Made by a program: the position numbers and the translations under genes. From the NCBI RefSeq assembly GCF_000208865.1, contig NC_018394.1:1013635-1077634 (forward strand): 64,000 nt of DNA, in the 5' to 3' direction. The notes under the pieces were generated by a model. The model had not been told where the DNA came from and made no database searches. It saw nothing but the letters and a program-made list of their open reading frames with translations. Shown piece by piece: positions 1 through 11,361 of the stretch. Source of the stretch: Neospora caninum Liverpool. Taxonomy: Eukaryota > Apicomplexa > Conoidasida > Eucoccidiorida > Sarcocystidae. The stretch's first letter is position 1. Every line of letters starts with the position of its first letter.

Positions 1-1071
1 CTCCGAGCGATGTGTGTCTACCGCCTAGGGCTCCTCGTCCACAGGGCGCGGCTCGGAGTGTTGCGGTGGTAAGACGAAAGACGCGCAGAGCTGCGCTTTC
101 CCGAGTCGGAGAGAAGATCCAGAACGGCAAGGCAGACACTCGGGAGGGGTGACGACCGGAAGTCCCGTGTATGTGCGCCGAATCGAGACGTGGGAAGAAA
201 ACGCCAAGGCAGACACGAGAGCATGTGGCAGGCTTGCGAGAGAAAGAAGGCAGCGAGAACTTTGCTGCGCGGACGAGCGGAACGGCGCTTCTCCCGCCAA
301 GAAAAGAAAAAGCGCAGTCCGCAGTCCTCTTTTTTGTCTAGGCAGCTTTCTTCTGCTTTCTCGCGAACTCACACATGCACTGGGGCTCTCTCTGGGAGTC
401 AATCGGCAAAGCGCGAGAAGCCAGCTCGCATGTACCTGACAGCACACACACACGCGCGCGACGGCGCAGAGATCGAGAGATGTGACCGCAGCCAGTCTTT
501 GCCTCTCCTCGGGGTTCGCTCGGGTTCTTTGTCTGTTCGAAACCCATAAACAACGGCGAGTCGTAAAAATCCACCTGGATAGGCAGGCACAGCCGTAGAC
601 ATATGCGCATGCACGTGCGGCAGCAGCATCTACCGCTCTAACTATAGAGGCGTAAAGAAGATCGACAGCCACCGTCTCGTCCAAGAAAAGAGGAGACCCT
701 CCTTCTGTTTCTTGCCTGGCGTGTAAAAGCCGCGCATGCCTCGAGTCGCGCAGTTTCCTGCGGAGTCTGCCGGATTTCCCCCGGGATCGGCTTATAGTCG
801 GGGACTCCGGCTGCTGCGTCACTCGCGCGAAAACGCCCAGGTTCTGCCTGGCTCGGCCTCGACGGCTCTGGTGGCCTGTGGGTGGTGTTGCAGAAAGAGA
901 AGAGAGCGGCGCGAGGCGATTGGTGACGCGGGGGATCTCTTTTCTGCGCCACAAGCGGAGAGAAATGGGCCGTTTTCACTTGGGGCGGGGCGTGTGTCTG
1001 TCGGAGAGTTGTTCCTTTCTTTCCGTTTCCCTCAGGATATTCGTCTGCTCTCTCGCGACTTCTTCGACGCG
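1..1071 (+). promoter_or_regulatory. Upstream region of RPL27 with TRP-1/TRP-2-like elements
   Basis: No coding region is supported here; the long minus-strand open frame over 25-954 begins at a non-ATG codon and resembles no protein I know. The region contains, at 787-801, a 15-mer (TCGGCTTATAGTCGG) one base from the TRP-1 element reported upstream of Toxoplasma ribosomal protein genes, and at 606-613 CGCATGCA, which fits the TRP-2 consensus (YGCATGCR). A second CGCATGC core lies at 733-739. All precede the RPL27 start by 270-470 bases, the distance expected for promoter elements. The match is seen directly; the function is inferred from the known motifs. Confidence 0.6.
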
Positions 1072-2816
1072 ATGGTGAAGCTGTAAGTCGGCACAAATCC
1101 TCTCCTTTTCGAGGGACTGATATCGAAAAAGAAAGATTTTCGACTCTGCGCTTGTGGGGTGCTGTCGCCGCAAAAGACTCCTGTGCATGTCGTGTGTACG
1201 GAGGCTCGACCGAGCAGGCTTCCCTTCCATACTTCTTCTTTCCCCTCCCAAGCTTTTCTGGCGCGGGCGAATTCCGCGAACAAGTGTCTGTTCCAGTGAC
1301 AAAAGCCGCGGCCAGTCGCTCGTTCGCTGCGCCACGTGCGCCTCTCTTTCCCCCACCTTTCTCCACCCTGAAAAAGAAGAAAGGCGGTTGCTGCATCTCT
1401 CTCGTGCCCGGAAAGAACCCTCGTTTCGTCGCTCTTCCGCGCGGTTGATTTCGCGCGCGTTCCCGGTTGAAACGCCTCCCTCTGTGTGGGCTCTAGCTCA
1501 GCCGGGAGGCGACGAGAATGCATGCCCGTCAAATCGAATGAGAACCCTCTTTCTAGGCACAGCGCGAGAGAGGCCAAGTCTGCCGTAGCCGCAACCGCGA
1601 TCGAGTTGATTCGCAAAAACCTGCATTTCAAAACGCCGCTTTTCCATCCAGTTTCCAGAGAGTTGCCCGCGTTTAGGATCCTTGGGGGCGTTTATTATAG
1701 AGAGAGCGCCAGCTTCGGGGTTGGGGAGGGAAACGGTGCGCGCTGCCCCGGGGCGCGCGTGTGTGTCCGTCTCTCGTTTTTCCAGCGGACCCATTCCCCC
1801 CGCGAAGTTTGTCTCCTCTGCGTGTGCTGCAGTTTGAAGTCCGGCCGCGTGGTTGTTGTCCTCAACGGACGCTACGCAGGGAAGAAGGGTGTCGTCGTCA
1901 ACACATGGGAAGGCAGCAAAGAGCGTCAGTTCGCCTTCTGCCTCGTGGCAGGAATTGAGAAGGCGCCTCTGAAGGTGCACAAGAAGATGCCTGCGAAGAA
2001 GATCGAGAAGCGCATGCGCGTCAAGCCCTTCCTGAAGTACATCAACGTAAACCACTTGATGCCGACCAGGTAGGCGAGACTGCCTTGCACTCGAGTCGCG
2101 GGCGAGGTGCGCCCCTCTCCCCTTTCTCCGGACACGTGTGACGGGAAACGCGCACGAGCTCAGGGAACGTGCAACAAAAGTGAACTGCAGTAAAAGGTCC
2201 AACTGCGTTTCCAAAGCGATCGGGGGCGTCTGGGGGAGCACGGCGGCAGCGCCGGGGCCACCCAGCTTGGGATCTTTTCTCGGGGCGATCCCCGTCGTCC
2301 GAGTCTTGAACTCGACGGGAGGCAACTTTCAGGGGGTTTCACTGTGTGGTCCGTAGGCGGTCGTTTTGTACTAGACCGAGAAGAAGAATGCGGTCGTCTC
2401 TCCTGGAGGTCCATGGTTAGTATTACCCTTCTCTGTCGGTCGCTCTCTGCTTCGCAGGAGAGGCAGCCTCCAGGCTGTGGTTATACTTGTGGTTAGACAC
2501 AGGAACCGTGAGCGGGGGGGGGGGGGGTTTGAAATCGCTTTTTGTTCGAGACCAACTGGGTGTTCGGTGTCTGCGTGAAAGTTGACGGGATCGGATGGTT
2601 TTTGCGTTCGTGCCTCTCTTCAGATACACGGTCAGCAGCGACATGGACGTGAAGACCATGGTGCCTGAGGACGCCATGAGAACTGTGGACGACCGCAAGG
2701 CGGCGAAGAAGGGACTGAAGAAGATCTTCTACGAGAAGTTCACCAACCCCGTCAACGACAAGGTCGGGAAGGTCAGCAAGGATCTGCTTTTCCTGCGGAA
2801 GAAGCTCCGATTCTAA
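1072..2816 (+). CDS. RPL27: 60S ribosomal protein L27 (eL27), 3 exons
   Basis: Component of the large cytosolic ribosomal subunit. Exons 1072-1082, 1833-2069 and 2624-2816 join with closed phases to a 146-residue protein, close to the usual 136-146 for eL27. The first exon carries only MVKL (the last codon is split). The KOW-type start, [15 protein letters not shown], and the C-terminal block ending [11 protein letters not shown] are characteristic of the family. Splice sites are GTAAGT/GCAG and GTAGGC/TCAG. Intron 2 contains a run of 14 G at 2514-2527. The start ATG sits in exon 1 just downstream of a region bearing ribosomal-protein promoter motifs. Recognition is firm. Confidence 0.96.
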
Positions 2817-3314
2817 AGGGAGCGTGGAACCTCTTTTCTGTTGGCCTCTCGTCTTTCTGTCCCATACGAAGTCTCTCGGTCTTTTGTGCCTTGCCTACCT
2901 ACCGGTCTCTGGAGAAACACAGGTGTGTCGTCCCTCACGTTTCTTGCCGTTTTCCTGCCAGCCCTCTCGTGCGCATGCAGAGAAAAGGGAGAGGCCGAAG
3001 ACGGGAAAAGTGTGGATCGAGAGACGAGCAGCGAGAGTGCGCGAGAGTGCCGGGGTGCGTTCTCGGTCTCCTCGCGTGTGTCACCGGTATGTCTCGTGGG
3101 GTCGACGCTTGTTTTTCTGCGAAGCACCCAACTCAACTCTCCCGGATCTCTTGCGTGGTCCTTGTTGAAGTCTAACTGAACAAAGGTGCGGCGACGCGCC
3201 ACTCAAACTGCAGGCCTGCAGGACGAAATCACAGTCCGGGACTTCCACGTCAAACACCACTGCTACCTGTAGAGATAGATATACAGGGAACGTTTCTTTT
3301 TTCTCTTCCCGCAC
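2817..3314. other. RPL27 3' flank, no gene seen
   Basis: The three overlapping open frames here start at different points, share no conserved motif and have no convincing splice structure. The stretch probably holds the RPL27 3' UTR and the promoter of whatever follows. Confidence 0.4.
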
Positions 3315-4406
3315 ATGTCTGTATTTGTCAACAAGGTAAGTTCAAGCAACTGACGAACCTGTCTAGAGTCTGCCAGAGATGAGCGTTTTCTTCGTGCGTG
3401 CCTGTGTGTACTGGCCGCTATTGCGGGCGCACGCGGGTTTGTTTTTCTGTTTGTCCGAAGCGTTTTGCTGCGCCATGAGAGTTTTTGTCTCGAGTGAGAT
3501 ATTCGTCTATTGTGTAGTGTTCTCGCCCCTCGACTAGGATTCTTGTTCTCAGTGTACATGCGTGTGCGTTTCCGTGGGTGTTCCCTCTCCTGTAGTCTTT
3601 TTCCCAAAAGCGTCCTGGTGATTCACGCTCCGGCTGAAGCGGCGACGCGTTTGCACTGGCTTCTCCCTTGCTGAAAAGACCGGGTGCACGCGCGTGTGAA
3701 GCTGCGTCTGTAGTCGGTAGTCACTTTGGTGGACGCAGATTAAGTCGATGTGGGTCGGAGAAAACAACGGCAAAACGCCCGTTCCGCGTCTTCGTTCTGT
3801 GCGCGAAAGTGCCGCTGAGTCGTCTCGGCGCAGTTTCGAGGATTTGCAACAAAGACGCAGGCACGTGCTTCTCGCCATTCTCTTGGCCTTGTCGACAAGT
3901 CAGAGGGAGGTCTTGGACCGCAGGTATGGAGGACGGTCGCTGCATTCAGGGCGTCGTTTCTCCTCTGTGGTTCGAAGCTTCCTTTGACCACATCCACTCC
4001 TCTCTGAAGCATGACGTCTGTTTCGTGTTGTCTCGCTCAAGCAAGGTCAATAGCACTGTGACACGTGTTTCTCCGGAAGGAAGCAAGTTAGGGCTTGTCA
4101 GGGAAGACCGCTGGTGTCAGCAGGGCGAGTCTCCGAGTGTATGTACAGGGGATTTGTTGCAGATTCGTCCCAGCAACCCGGGGTCTGTCGCCTTACCCTA
4201 GGGTGTGTGTTTGCGTTATGGGAAGCGAATGCGGTGAGGCTGTGGCTGCACTTCATGGAAAGAGCAATGGGGAAGAGTCAAGTCAGCCGTTTACGATTTG
4301 TGCAGGGCAGAAGGTGTGCCCCGACCAGTTGAAGTTTTTCTTGTGCAGTGATTACCAGTGTGAGGTGTATGAGACGAGCGGAGAGCGGCGCGTTGCGTTC
4401 GCGTAG
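3315..4406 (+). CDS. Possible small basic protein, 3 exons, unrecognised
   Basis: A candidate model only. ATG at 3315 opens a 7-codon exon (MSVFVNK) followed at once by GTAAGT. A second exon, 3834-3923 (FRGFATKTQARASRHS at its start), is bounded by GCAG and GTATGG. A third, 4311-4406, encodes KVCPDQLKFFLCSDYQ and ends with TAG. All three are phase 0 and join to 68 residues. The N-terminus is basic, rich in F, T, R and S and free of acids for 25 residues, as in mitochondrial targeting sequences; the C-terminal part holds three cysteines. No family is recognised. An alternative reading of 3668-4201 (with MEDGRCIQGVVSPLWF) has no matching splice partner. Transcript evidence would decide. Confidence 0.33.
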
Positions 4407-4897
4407 ATCTTTCTCGACTCTTGTCTCGTTCGATTCCAAGAGAAAGAGCCGGAAGAAAGCGAACGACTGCCTTAGAAAGTGCTCCCACGTTAGCAAGAAG
4501 CGTTTTGATTCACGTGCGGCGGCAACATGCTTTTGGTTGTATGTGGACAAGTCGAGGAGTCGGGGTTGGCACATTTCTCAAGATGCCGTGTCTTGCGCAT
4601 GTGGCCAACTTTAGCCACTGGTCGCGTATGCGTCATCCTAGTCCATGTGCTAGAGGACCGCCTTCTCTGCAGAGGTGTTAAGAAGATCTGTTCTTTTCTA
4701 TCTTTCAAGCGAAGGCAACACATACTTTTCGAGGGGATGCCGTGTCTCCGAGGGAGCCTCGACCAGGTACTCGATATCACGGTGGAGGGCTATTTCCGCT
4801 GTTGTCTGTTTCTTGAAAACCCGTTCAATGTCGCGACTTTTTTTTCCGGTGTGAAGTCAAAGGTATTTAGTCGAGAGGATGATTGGCCAAGCGCATA

Positions 4898-4962
4898 TGA
4901 GGCCTCCTGTTGTCCTGCATACAAGAACCCATGCGGGAGCCAGGAGAGCTCGCTGAAAATGG
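4898..4962 (+). repeat. Diverged local direct repeat, copy 1
   Basis: Shares the blocks TTGTCCT, CATAC, AACCCATG and GGGAGCCA with 5360-5427, in the same order and spacing, at roughly 75-80% identity by eye. The two copies are 460 bases apart and lie outside any supported coding region. Confidence 0.5.
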
Positions 4963-5359
4963 TGTGCCCGCTATGGCTGACGACTGACCTTTCTTCCACC
5001 TTGTGTCTGGCGGTTTTCCACCAGCTGCGCTCGAATGTGGTTAGCGATGCGTCGGTGGACAAATGAGCAGTTTTGATTTGAGATAGTTCTCTTTTCTACG
5101 TGTTGCTGTCTCGTCTTACGTACAGGATGTCAAGAGTGGCTGCACGTGTTTGTCATGCCACGTCCAGTAAAGGTGTGTATCACACGGTGGCACGTCCTCG
5201 CAAGGGTCTTTATTAGTGATTCACTCCCCCAGTCAAATGTTAGGTAGAGCAGATTTCCGAGAAAGGCGCGAGAAAAATGCTAAACGCGAAACCGTATACG
5301 CGGAGCAAGGCATTGGGAAAATTCGGCGGATGCTGATGAGCATTTCAGATAGTAGATTC

Positions 5360-5427
5360 TGAAAGGCCCCTTGTTGTCCTACATACCTGAACCCATGTGG
5401 GAGCCAAGGGATGCCTCTGAAGAAAAC
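5360..5427 (+). repeat. Diverged local direct repeat, copy 2
   Basis: Partner of 4898-4962. The differences include substitutions that would change the reading frame content, so the repeat is more likely noncoding than an exon duplication. Confidence 0.5.
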
Positions 5428-6565
5428 CTTTTGTTTCTGATTCGGCCGGAACACCTCAACTGCCTCGCTCAGTACAATCTGAAGAAGACTTTAGTTGCCA
5501 CTGGGAAAGCTAAAGTAATTTCTGCTTCTCTCACTATACTAAGAAGAGTACTTTGTGAACGGAACTCAAACTTGCTAGAATCAAGTTGTGCGGGAACGTT
5601 GATAGCATGCTAGGCACAATCTCCTCTGGTCAGTGAAGATATAGGTTTGAGGTAATAGGGTTTTTGGAAGAGTCTTTTCTATGCGTTTAAACCTATCCCT
5701 GAGCGAATGGTAAAGAACAACGACGGTTCGTCGAGTGTCGAATTAAGCTCGTTTACGTTTATAGCAACTCTTACTTTAGCTCGTAAGCTCCCGTTGTCTC
5801 TGAACGATCGACCGCTTGTCGACACGGATGTTTTTTCGTGGTTTACTTTCGTCGATTCGGTTGAGCACAGAAATGTTGCAGAAGGTAACGCTGAGTGATG
5901 CGGATGTTCTGCTATAGCGGGTAGCGTATGGTTGCTCTTGGCGCATGAAGAGGAGGATCGCGTTGCAGGCTTCCTTCTGTATCCGGTTCCAGCAAGTTCT
6001 CGTCACCCGCCTTCATGTCAGCGCCATGCAGCTTATAACCCGTCGGCAGGGTATTTGGTCGACACGGGTGAGAGAATCGGTGCCTCCTAAATTTCTACTG
6101 ATATGGTGAGTATCAAAAGTGGGTGAAGAGCAGAACTTCCCAAAGATAGCACCTCCAGCCGTCACGTTCCAGCACGAGGAGTTAGCTGTCGAATATAGGC
6201 GTATGCTCGCAAGCGGTGTGCACATGTATCGGCGCATGGCAGCCCCAATTTCAACAGGTACGACGGCGGATTCGGCTTGTGGCAAGATTAGCTCGGAGCA
6301 AGTCATATGAAGCTAGTGCACTGGCAAGCCCTGTCACATTTGAGGAGTCAAATCAGCGTCCGCTGCCGGAACTGCCGCGGGGATTTTGTGGGCACATAGA
6401 AACAAGCTAGATGGCTCGGTGCGTTGTCCGCGATCCACCAGAACACGCCGCGATCCACCTTACTATGTGCGGCATTGAAAAGGTGTTTCAAGTGTTCAAG
6501 CGCCTGCCACACAGAAGCGGCTGCTTGGACAAAAACAAGGTCCCCTCATTTCGCGAGGACACGAC

Positions 6566-9535
6566 TTACACAAACACACCCCTGTGTAAGGACTTCGCCC
6601 CGTCACCCAACAACAAAGCGATTCCAGATGCACTGTACAACAGGTCCAGTTGGTGCGCTGGGTGATCCCCTTCCTGACAGCCTTCTCCACCGCGTAGAAC
6701 GTCGGCGTCTGTCTCTGTTTCCACTTGCTGCTCGTTCTTCACTTGCCACGCACGCACCTTCAGTTTCAATTCGTGCGCGGCGACGCCCGCAGCGTCGCCT
6801 ACAGCTTCCCAGCCGCCCCCGACCCACAGCGCTCCTTGAGGGTCTTCTCTGGAGGCTCCGTTTCCAAAAGGCGGCAGAACGATCAAAGGCAGTTCCCACG
6901 ACAAGCCTACAACGTCGTCTCTCGAAAGTTTGCCGCGCAAAGCGGGCGTCGCTTCACAAGACTCACCCAGATCGGGTTGCGCCTGGGCGGCCGCCGGTTC
7001 ACCGGCACATAAAAACTGGAAAACAAGAGCGTACGTGACCCGGACCGTATCTGTTTCGAAGGAAGGCGGGCACGTTGTGGGCACGTGGGCGACCAGAGAA
7101 ACCTCCTCCATACTCGCCACGACTTCTTGCTGTTCCCAGACGACCTGCGCAACCGTCGGGCCGTCTGGAGAGCATCGAGCGGCCGCGTCCTGCTCGCCTC
7201 GACTGGCAGCTCCGCCCCACGCCGTGCGTGTCGTACTCGGGGGCGTGGTTGTCGGCCGAGAGTCGTCACCTGCGTGTGAACCCAGCGCTTGCTGGCTCGT
7301 CGCGGCAGATGCTGGGGGACGAAGAGGCGTTTCTTCCCGAACAACTGAGAGGTGGACTTCGTGCGTGCGGGCAGTCGCTCCCTCGAAACTCAGGCGCACA
7401 CTGAAACACCCGCCAACCCGAACGCAGGGGGCCGCGGTGCTTGGGTCCGCGACGGCGGGTATTGGTGCCGGTCGCCGTGAATCGGCAAATCTTGTCAGGG
7501 AAAGAAAGGGCACACCAGGGAGAGACACCAGACACAGAAACTGTCCACTTCGAGAAATGCGGAACTGCTCGCGCCGCTGAATCCCTGCCTCGCCGGGCAT
7601 CCCGGAAGGCGCGTCATTGTCGCCGTCCACCACGATTCGCAGCAACGGGAGAGGCGCTGTCGAGACACCCGCGTACGAAGGCTGAGAAGGCGTGCAGGGG
7701 AGCGAATTTTGTTCTCCGCTTCCTTCCGAGTCCTCTAGCCGGCCTCGACCTGATGGCAGTCCATTCGGCGGACGCTGAGCGGGCCCCGGAGGAGCGGGAG
7801 ACGGCGAAGGCAGGCTGTCGGGGGCAAGGTCAGGAATGACAGAGTCGCCAGGCTGCCTAGGGGAGGAACCACCGGGCTTCTGCGCCGGTGTCGTCGTGTC
7901 GCTCATCATATCCGAGTCAGAGACTGTCTCCTTCGCCTCCCCGCCACCTCCAGCGGAAGAGCTGCCCCGGTCATGCTTCCTCGCTTGGAACCCTCCCGCA
8001 GAGTCGAACTCCCTCGCAAGTCCCGATATCGCAGCCCCTTCGCTGGTCGAGGCGGGGGTCGAGTCGGCGTCTGGGAGTCTCTTCGAAGGCACGGAGGACC
8101 ACGGAGAATCCGCGCACGCGTCTCTTTCCGCCCACAACGGGGGGACCGACGAGGCGCAAAGGACGTCGACGTACGCAGTTCCGTACTCTCGAGTATTTCG
8201 GCTGGCGTTCCACAGGCCCAGCATCTCTTGGAGGGCGCACGGCGGCGAGGAGAGAGAAGCCAGCAGGGAACAGCTCGGTGGGCTGTCCCACGGGAAGGCG
8301 TCCCGCTCTCTGTGTCCACCCAGGAGCCAAGCGATGTCTGCCCCCAGAGACTCGGGAAGAACGCGATCATCCAGGGCTGCTGGGTTGACGCTCTTAATCG
8401 CTTGAGCCGCCAAGTCGCCACCTTCCCACGTTCGCGAGTGGAAGTGGAACGCGACGGGCTGCGGAAAGGGAACTGACACTGCGGGCGCCGGCGAAGCCTC
8501 GCGAGGAGTCGGTCGAGAAGAGGCCGAAGCGCTGCCCGTGCCGAACACGCGAAGTACGTTTGGCAAGAAGAAACGGCTTCTGAGCGAGGCAGAGGACGGC
8601 GGAGAGGCAGGCGTTTGTTTTTGCGTGGCCGCAGACGACGGGGAAGAGCCGTCGAAGCCCGTCCCCGGAGCAGAAACGCTTCGGGTCGACAAGGGACTCT
8701 CGCGGGTCGCTGGAAGAACCGGAGGGCCGAGGGTGGGAAGAATAGGCATGTGCCGGTTGGGAGAGCCGAGCAGTCGAATCGGGAGGCGAAGGAAAGCGGT
8801 GGAGAGAGTCGGAGCCGCCGGCGCTGACATTTGTTGCAAACCTGCTGCCGGTTTGCCGACAGCCGACTGTGGAGGAACGCGCTTCTTTCCCGTGAGACAC
8901 AGGTAGTAATTTATTTTCGTCGTGCACCCGTTGAAGGTCGGCGGTAGGAAGGGCGGCAGACAACACTCGTACCCGAAAGAAAACGTGACTCCAGGCTGCT
9001 CGAAAACCAGGGTGTCGGTGACGACGTGGAGATCGGAGAGAAAGAGAAGTTTCGAACTCGACGAGAAAAGGGCGGGAAAAATCGGGTCCTTACTCCCTGC
9101 GTCGCTGACTCCAGCTGCAGCACAGACCGGCAAACGATCCGGAAGAGCTGATGCAGAAGCAGAGGACGCGCAGCTCGGTGCACCGGTCAACTTCCCAGGA
9201 ACCCCCTGGTCGCCCGCAGCGGCTCCTCCGCCTTTCCCCCCAGAACGGTAGAATGGAAGAGCCGCATGGCGGTACCTGTTGAGAGCGGGAGAGTCAAGAA
9301 GACGGCGACGCGAGGTCGAAGTTGACAGAACTCCACAGAGCTGGACTGAAACTGAAACCGCGACAGGGAACGAGAAGGCTGAGACGGGGCCTCGCACCTG
9401 GAGCGTACCACGGTAGACATCGCCAGCAAAGTACGCTGCTTGGCTCGAGCAGACCGTTATGACAATACTGTCGCCTTCACAACCTGGCGCGCTGGAAAGA
9501 GCTGGAGGTGAGGCGAAAGGAAGACCCGACCACAT
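6566..9535 (-). CDS. RGP1: RGP1-like protein (arrestin-fold subunit of the RIC1-RGP1 Rab6 GEF)
   Basis: A single uninterrupted frame of 989 codons from the ATG at 9535; the frame opens 25 codons earlier at a TTG, which I do not use as start. RGP1 pairs with RIC1 at the Golgi to activate Rab6/Ypt6. N-terminal beta-strands (IVITVCSSQAAYFAGDVYRG, residues about 24-43, and VSVQLCGVL) are followed near residues 190-220 by the family-type block LPPFLPPTFNGCTTKINYYL. A second arrestin-like part near residues 660-760 holds FRISRSGQFLCLVSLPG and CVRVGGCFSVRLSFEG, and a third strand set includes VRVTYALVFQFL. The length exceeds human (about 390) and yeast (about 660) RGP1 because of Ser/Pro-rich low-complexity inserts. 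The family call rests on motif recall, not a search. No intron, unlike most neighbours. Confidence 0.72.
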   Translation of the reverse strand: MWSGLPFASPPALSSAPGCEGDSIVITVCSSQAAYFAGDVYRGTLQVRGPVSAFSFPVAVSVSVQLCGVLSTSTSRRRLLDSPALNRYRHAALPFYRSGGKGGGAAAGDQGVPGKLTGAPSCASSASASALPDRLPVCAAAGVSDAGSKDPIFPALFSSSSKLLFLSDLHVVTDTLVFEQPGVTFSFGYECCLPPFLPPTFNGCTTKINYYLCLTGKKRVPPQSAVGKPAAGLQQMSAPAAPTLSTAFLRLPIRLLGSPNRHMPILPTLGPPVLPATRESPLSTRSVSAPGTGFDGSSPSSAATQKQTPASPPSSASLRSRFFLPNVLRVFGTGSASASSRPTPREASPAPAVSVPFPQPVAFHFHSRTWEGGDLAAQAIKSVNPAALDDRVLPESLGADIAWLLGGHRERDAFPWDSPPSCSLLASLSSPPCALQEMLGLWNASRNTREYGTAYVDVLCASSVPPLWAERDACADSPWSSVPSKRLPDADSTPASTSEGAAISGLAREFDSAGGFQARKHDRGSSSAGGGGEAKETVSDSDMMSDTTTPAQKPGGSSPRQPGDSVIPDLAPDSLPSPSPAPPGPAQRPPNGLPSGRGRLEDSEGSGEQNSLPCTPSQPSYAGVSTAPLPLLRIVVDGDNDAPSGMPGEAGIQRREQFRISRSGQFLCLVSLPGVPFLSLTRFADSRRPAPIPAVADPSTAAPCVRVGGCFSVRLSFEGATARTHEVHLSVVREETPLRPPASAATSQQALGSHAGDDSRPTTTPPSTTRTAWGGAASRGEQDAAARCSPDGPTVAQVVWEQQEVVASMEEVSLVAHVPTTCPPSFETDTVRVTYALVFQFLCAGEPAAAQAQPDLGESCEATPALRGKLSRDDVVGLSWELPLIVLPPFGNGASREDPQGALWVGGGWEAVGDAAGVAAHELKLKVRAWQVKNEQQVETETDADVLRGGEGCQEGDHPAHQLDLLYSASGIALLLGDGAKSLHRGVFV

Positions 9536-11361
9536 CGTGACAAGACCGTAGTCGATCAGGGGAAACGCCGAGGAAGTTCCCCGAGAGGGGGCCGAGGCCC
9601 CAAACCCCAACCCTCAAGCACGGATGGCAAAAAACGAAAGATCCCAGAATCACATGCAATCGATCGAAAAAACCGAGCGCTGTGTCAAGTGGGCAACGGC
9701 GATGTTTGTGTACACACCTTCCGACGATCGCAATCTCACGGGACAACTCGTTTCTGCTCACGGTCAATTGGGCGGCACTAAAACCCCTGAAAGAGGGTGG
9801 GAAAGCATATATGGACATGAAAAGGAACACCTATTCAATAGGTACCGATTCCGACACGTAGACTACACCTTACTGCTTGCGAATGGGTTTATAGTGTCAC
9901 CTGCGCATGCATGTGCCAGCTGTCACTCCTCCACCTCCTGTTGCGAAACTCATATAAAGATGTAGTTTAAATGTTCTTTTCTGGCTCCCTAAAACATTTC
10001 TCACCCCTGCTTGAAACAACCCTTTCAACTGTGTAGCCTGGACATTCTTCTCGTGTTCTGATGGTGCCCAGGAAGCACACACAAGAAACCCGTGGTGCAA
10101 CGCACGGAACCTGGTGCGGCTAGTTCTTGTGCCATGCCCTGGAAACTCTATAGGGCGTGCTGCATAACGTCGTTCCGTAAATTATCAGCGGCTCTGGAGA
10201 TGGAATTCACTTTAAAACTGTGCGCTCTCCTGCTTCGGTGACAGGCACATGCATTTTCCAGAGAAAGCAGTGGTACCGTCACCACTCGGAGCAGGGCCAG
10301 AGAAAGGAGGTTTTTCAGTGTAGCAGGCGGGTACCCGTCGTACCCTTCGGGTAGAAGGCCAGCTTTAGCAAACTCTATAATTGTTAAATTTTTCCGTGTT
10401 GAATGTGTATGCCCTTCCTTTTGCAGATCAAAGGAAAGGACGTCTCCACGCGGAGACGCCGGCTGTTTCGAGTTAAATGCCTCGAGCACGGCGCTCCCTT
10501 TTCCAAGGGAGCAGCGCTAGCCGCTGTAGTGTGAAAGGAACGAATGAATGAGTACCGGTGGTTTCCATGTTTTTGCCTTTGTCCATTATGCCGTCTTGCG
10601 AGCTTCCAGGATGAAGGGAAGATGGTCATGTGAAACATCAAACTTAGGGTTCCGTCTCATCAGTTCTCTGCCGTAGTATATGTGTGTAAGCATGTCACAG
10701 AATCAGAGAACAAATTACTCACAATGTTTTTTGTTTTGCGATGCGCATGAATCTTACTCTCCAAAGAGGGTACCTTATCGTGCTCGGGGGAGCGTGGAAT
10801 AGCAATTGCCACCTCGAACCTCTTTCAACGTATGATTTGGAGTATCGGTCAGACTGCTAAGTTTTTTTGGTCCGTTTCGTAAAGAGCGTGTGCAGGGACT
10901 TGAAGTAGAAGACAGTGGTGAAATCGAAGTTGAAGTCGAGATGGGGCCTTCTTGACCTGCGCGTATGAGGGTATGCCAATGTTGCTTTTTTTTTTTACTA
11001 GAGAAAGAGGCGCTCTGTGAACACTCTTGGGAAGGGGTTGTATTAGTTTTGCTGATCGCCGAGTTGAGTGTTCCGCTTTGGTAAGCCCATGGACAGGTGC
11101 ACAGCCTATCCCCTCTCCGCGAACAGCACGCGGCTGCAAAGCCGTCCGAATTTGTAGGCTACTTGTTTCCTGCTTTCTATACCAGTGTTCGGCATGATGC
11201 GGACAATTTATTTGAGAACCCTGAATGCCTCGGGTTTTTCTACACCATGCTTTGAAAGACGCTGTTGTGAGACCAGCTACGCGTGCGATTTGATTCGACC
11301 TAAGAGTAAGGCTTCTTTCGCCTTGCACGGCAACCTTGCACAACAGCCAGTGTTTTTGCTT
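9536..11361. other. Intergenic between RGP1 and the SRS array
   Basis: No gene supported. Two hairpin-forming inverted repeats lie at 10441-10458 and about 10488-10517. From roughly 10800 the sequence parallels 14640-14900, which marks the left edge of the duplicated SRS unit (offset about 3,840 bases). Confidence 0.5.
10441..10458. repeat. Short perfect hairpin
   Basis: CGTCTCC and GGAGACG flank a 4-base loop, giving a 7-bp perfect stem. A second inverted repeat with arms CGCTCCCTT and AAGGGAGCAGCG follows about 35 bases downstream (10490-10517). No gene is assigned to either. Confidence 0.5.

Larger units (their letters stand above)
4407..6565. other. Gene-poor stretch between the small gene and RGP1
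   Basis: No reliable gene. A 179-residue open frame at 4527-5066 starts at TTG and looks like no known protein. About 65 bases near 4898-4962 reappear in diverged form near 5360-5427 (see the repeat entries). The remainder is AT-richer than the coding regions and probably holds UTRs of the convergent RGP1 gene. Confidence 0.4.

Noticed and set aside
25..954. 309-residue minus-strand open frame upstream of RPL27
   Set aside because: Starts at TTG, has no motif, is Arg/Ser-rich as random GC-rich sequence is, and overlaps the region with ribosomal promoter motifs.
4527..5066. 179-residue plus-strand frame
   Set aside because: Begins at TTG, shows no domain, and includes one copy of a noncoding diverged repeat.
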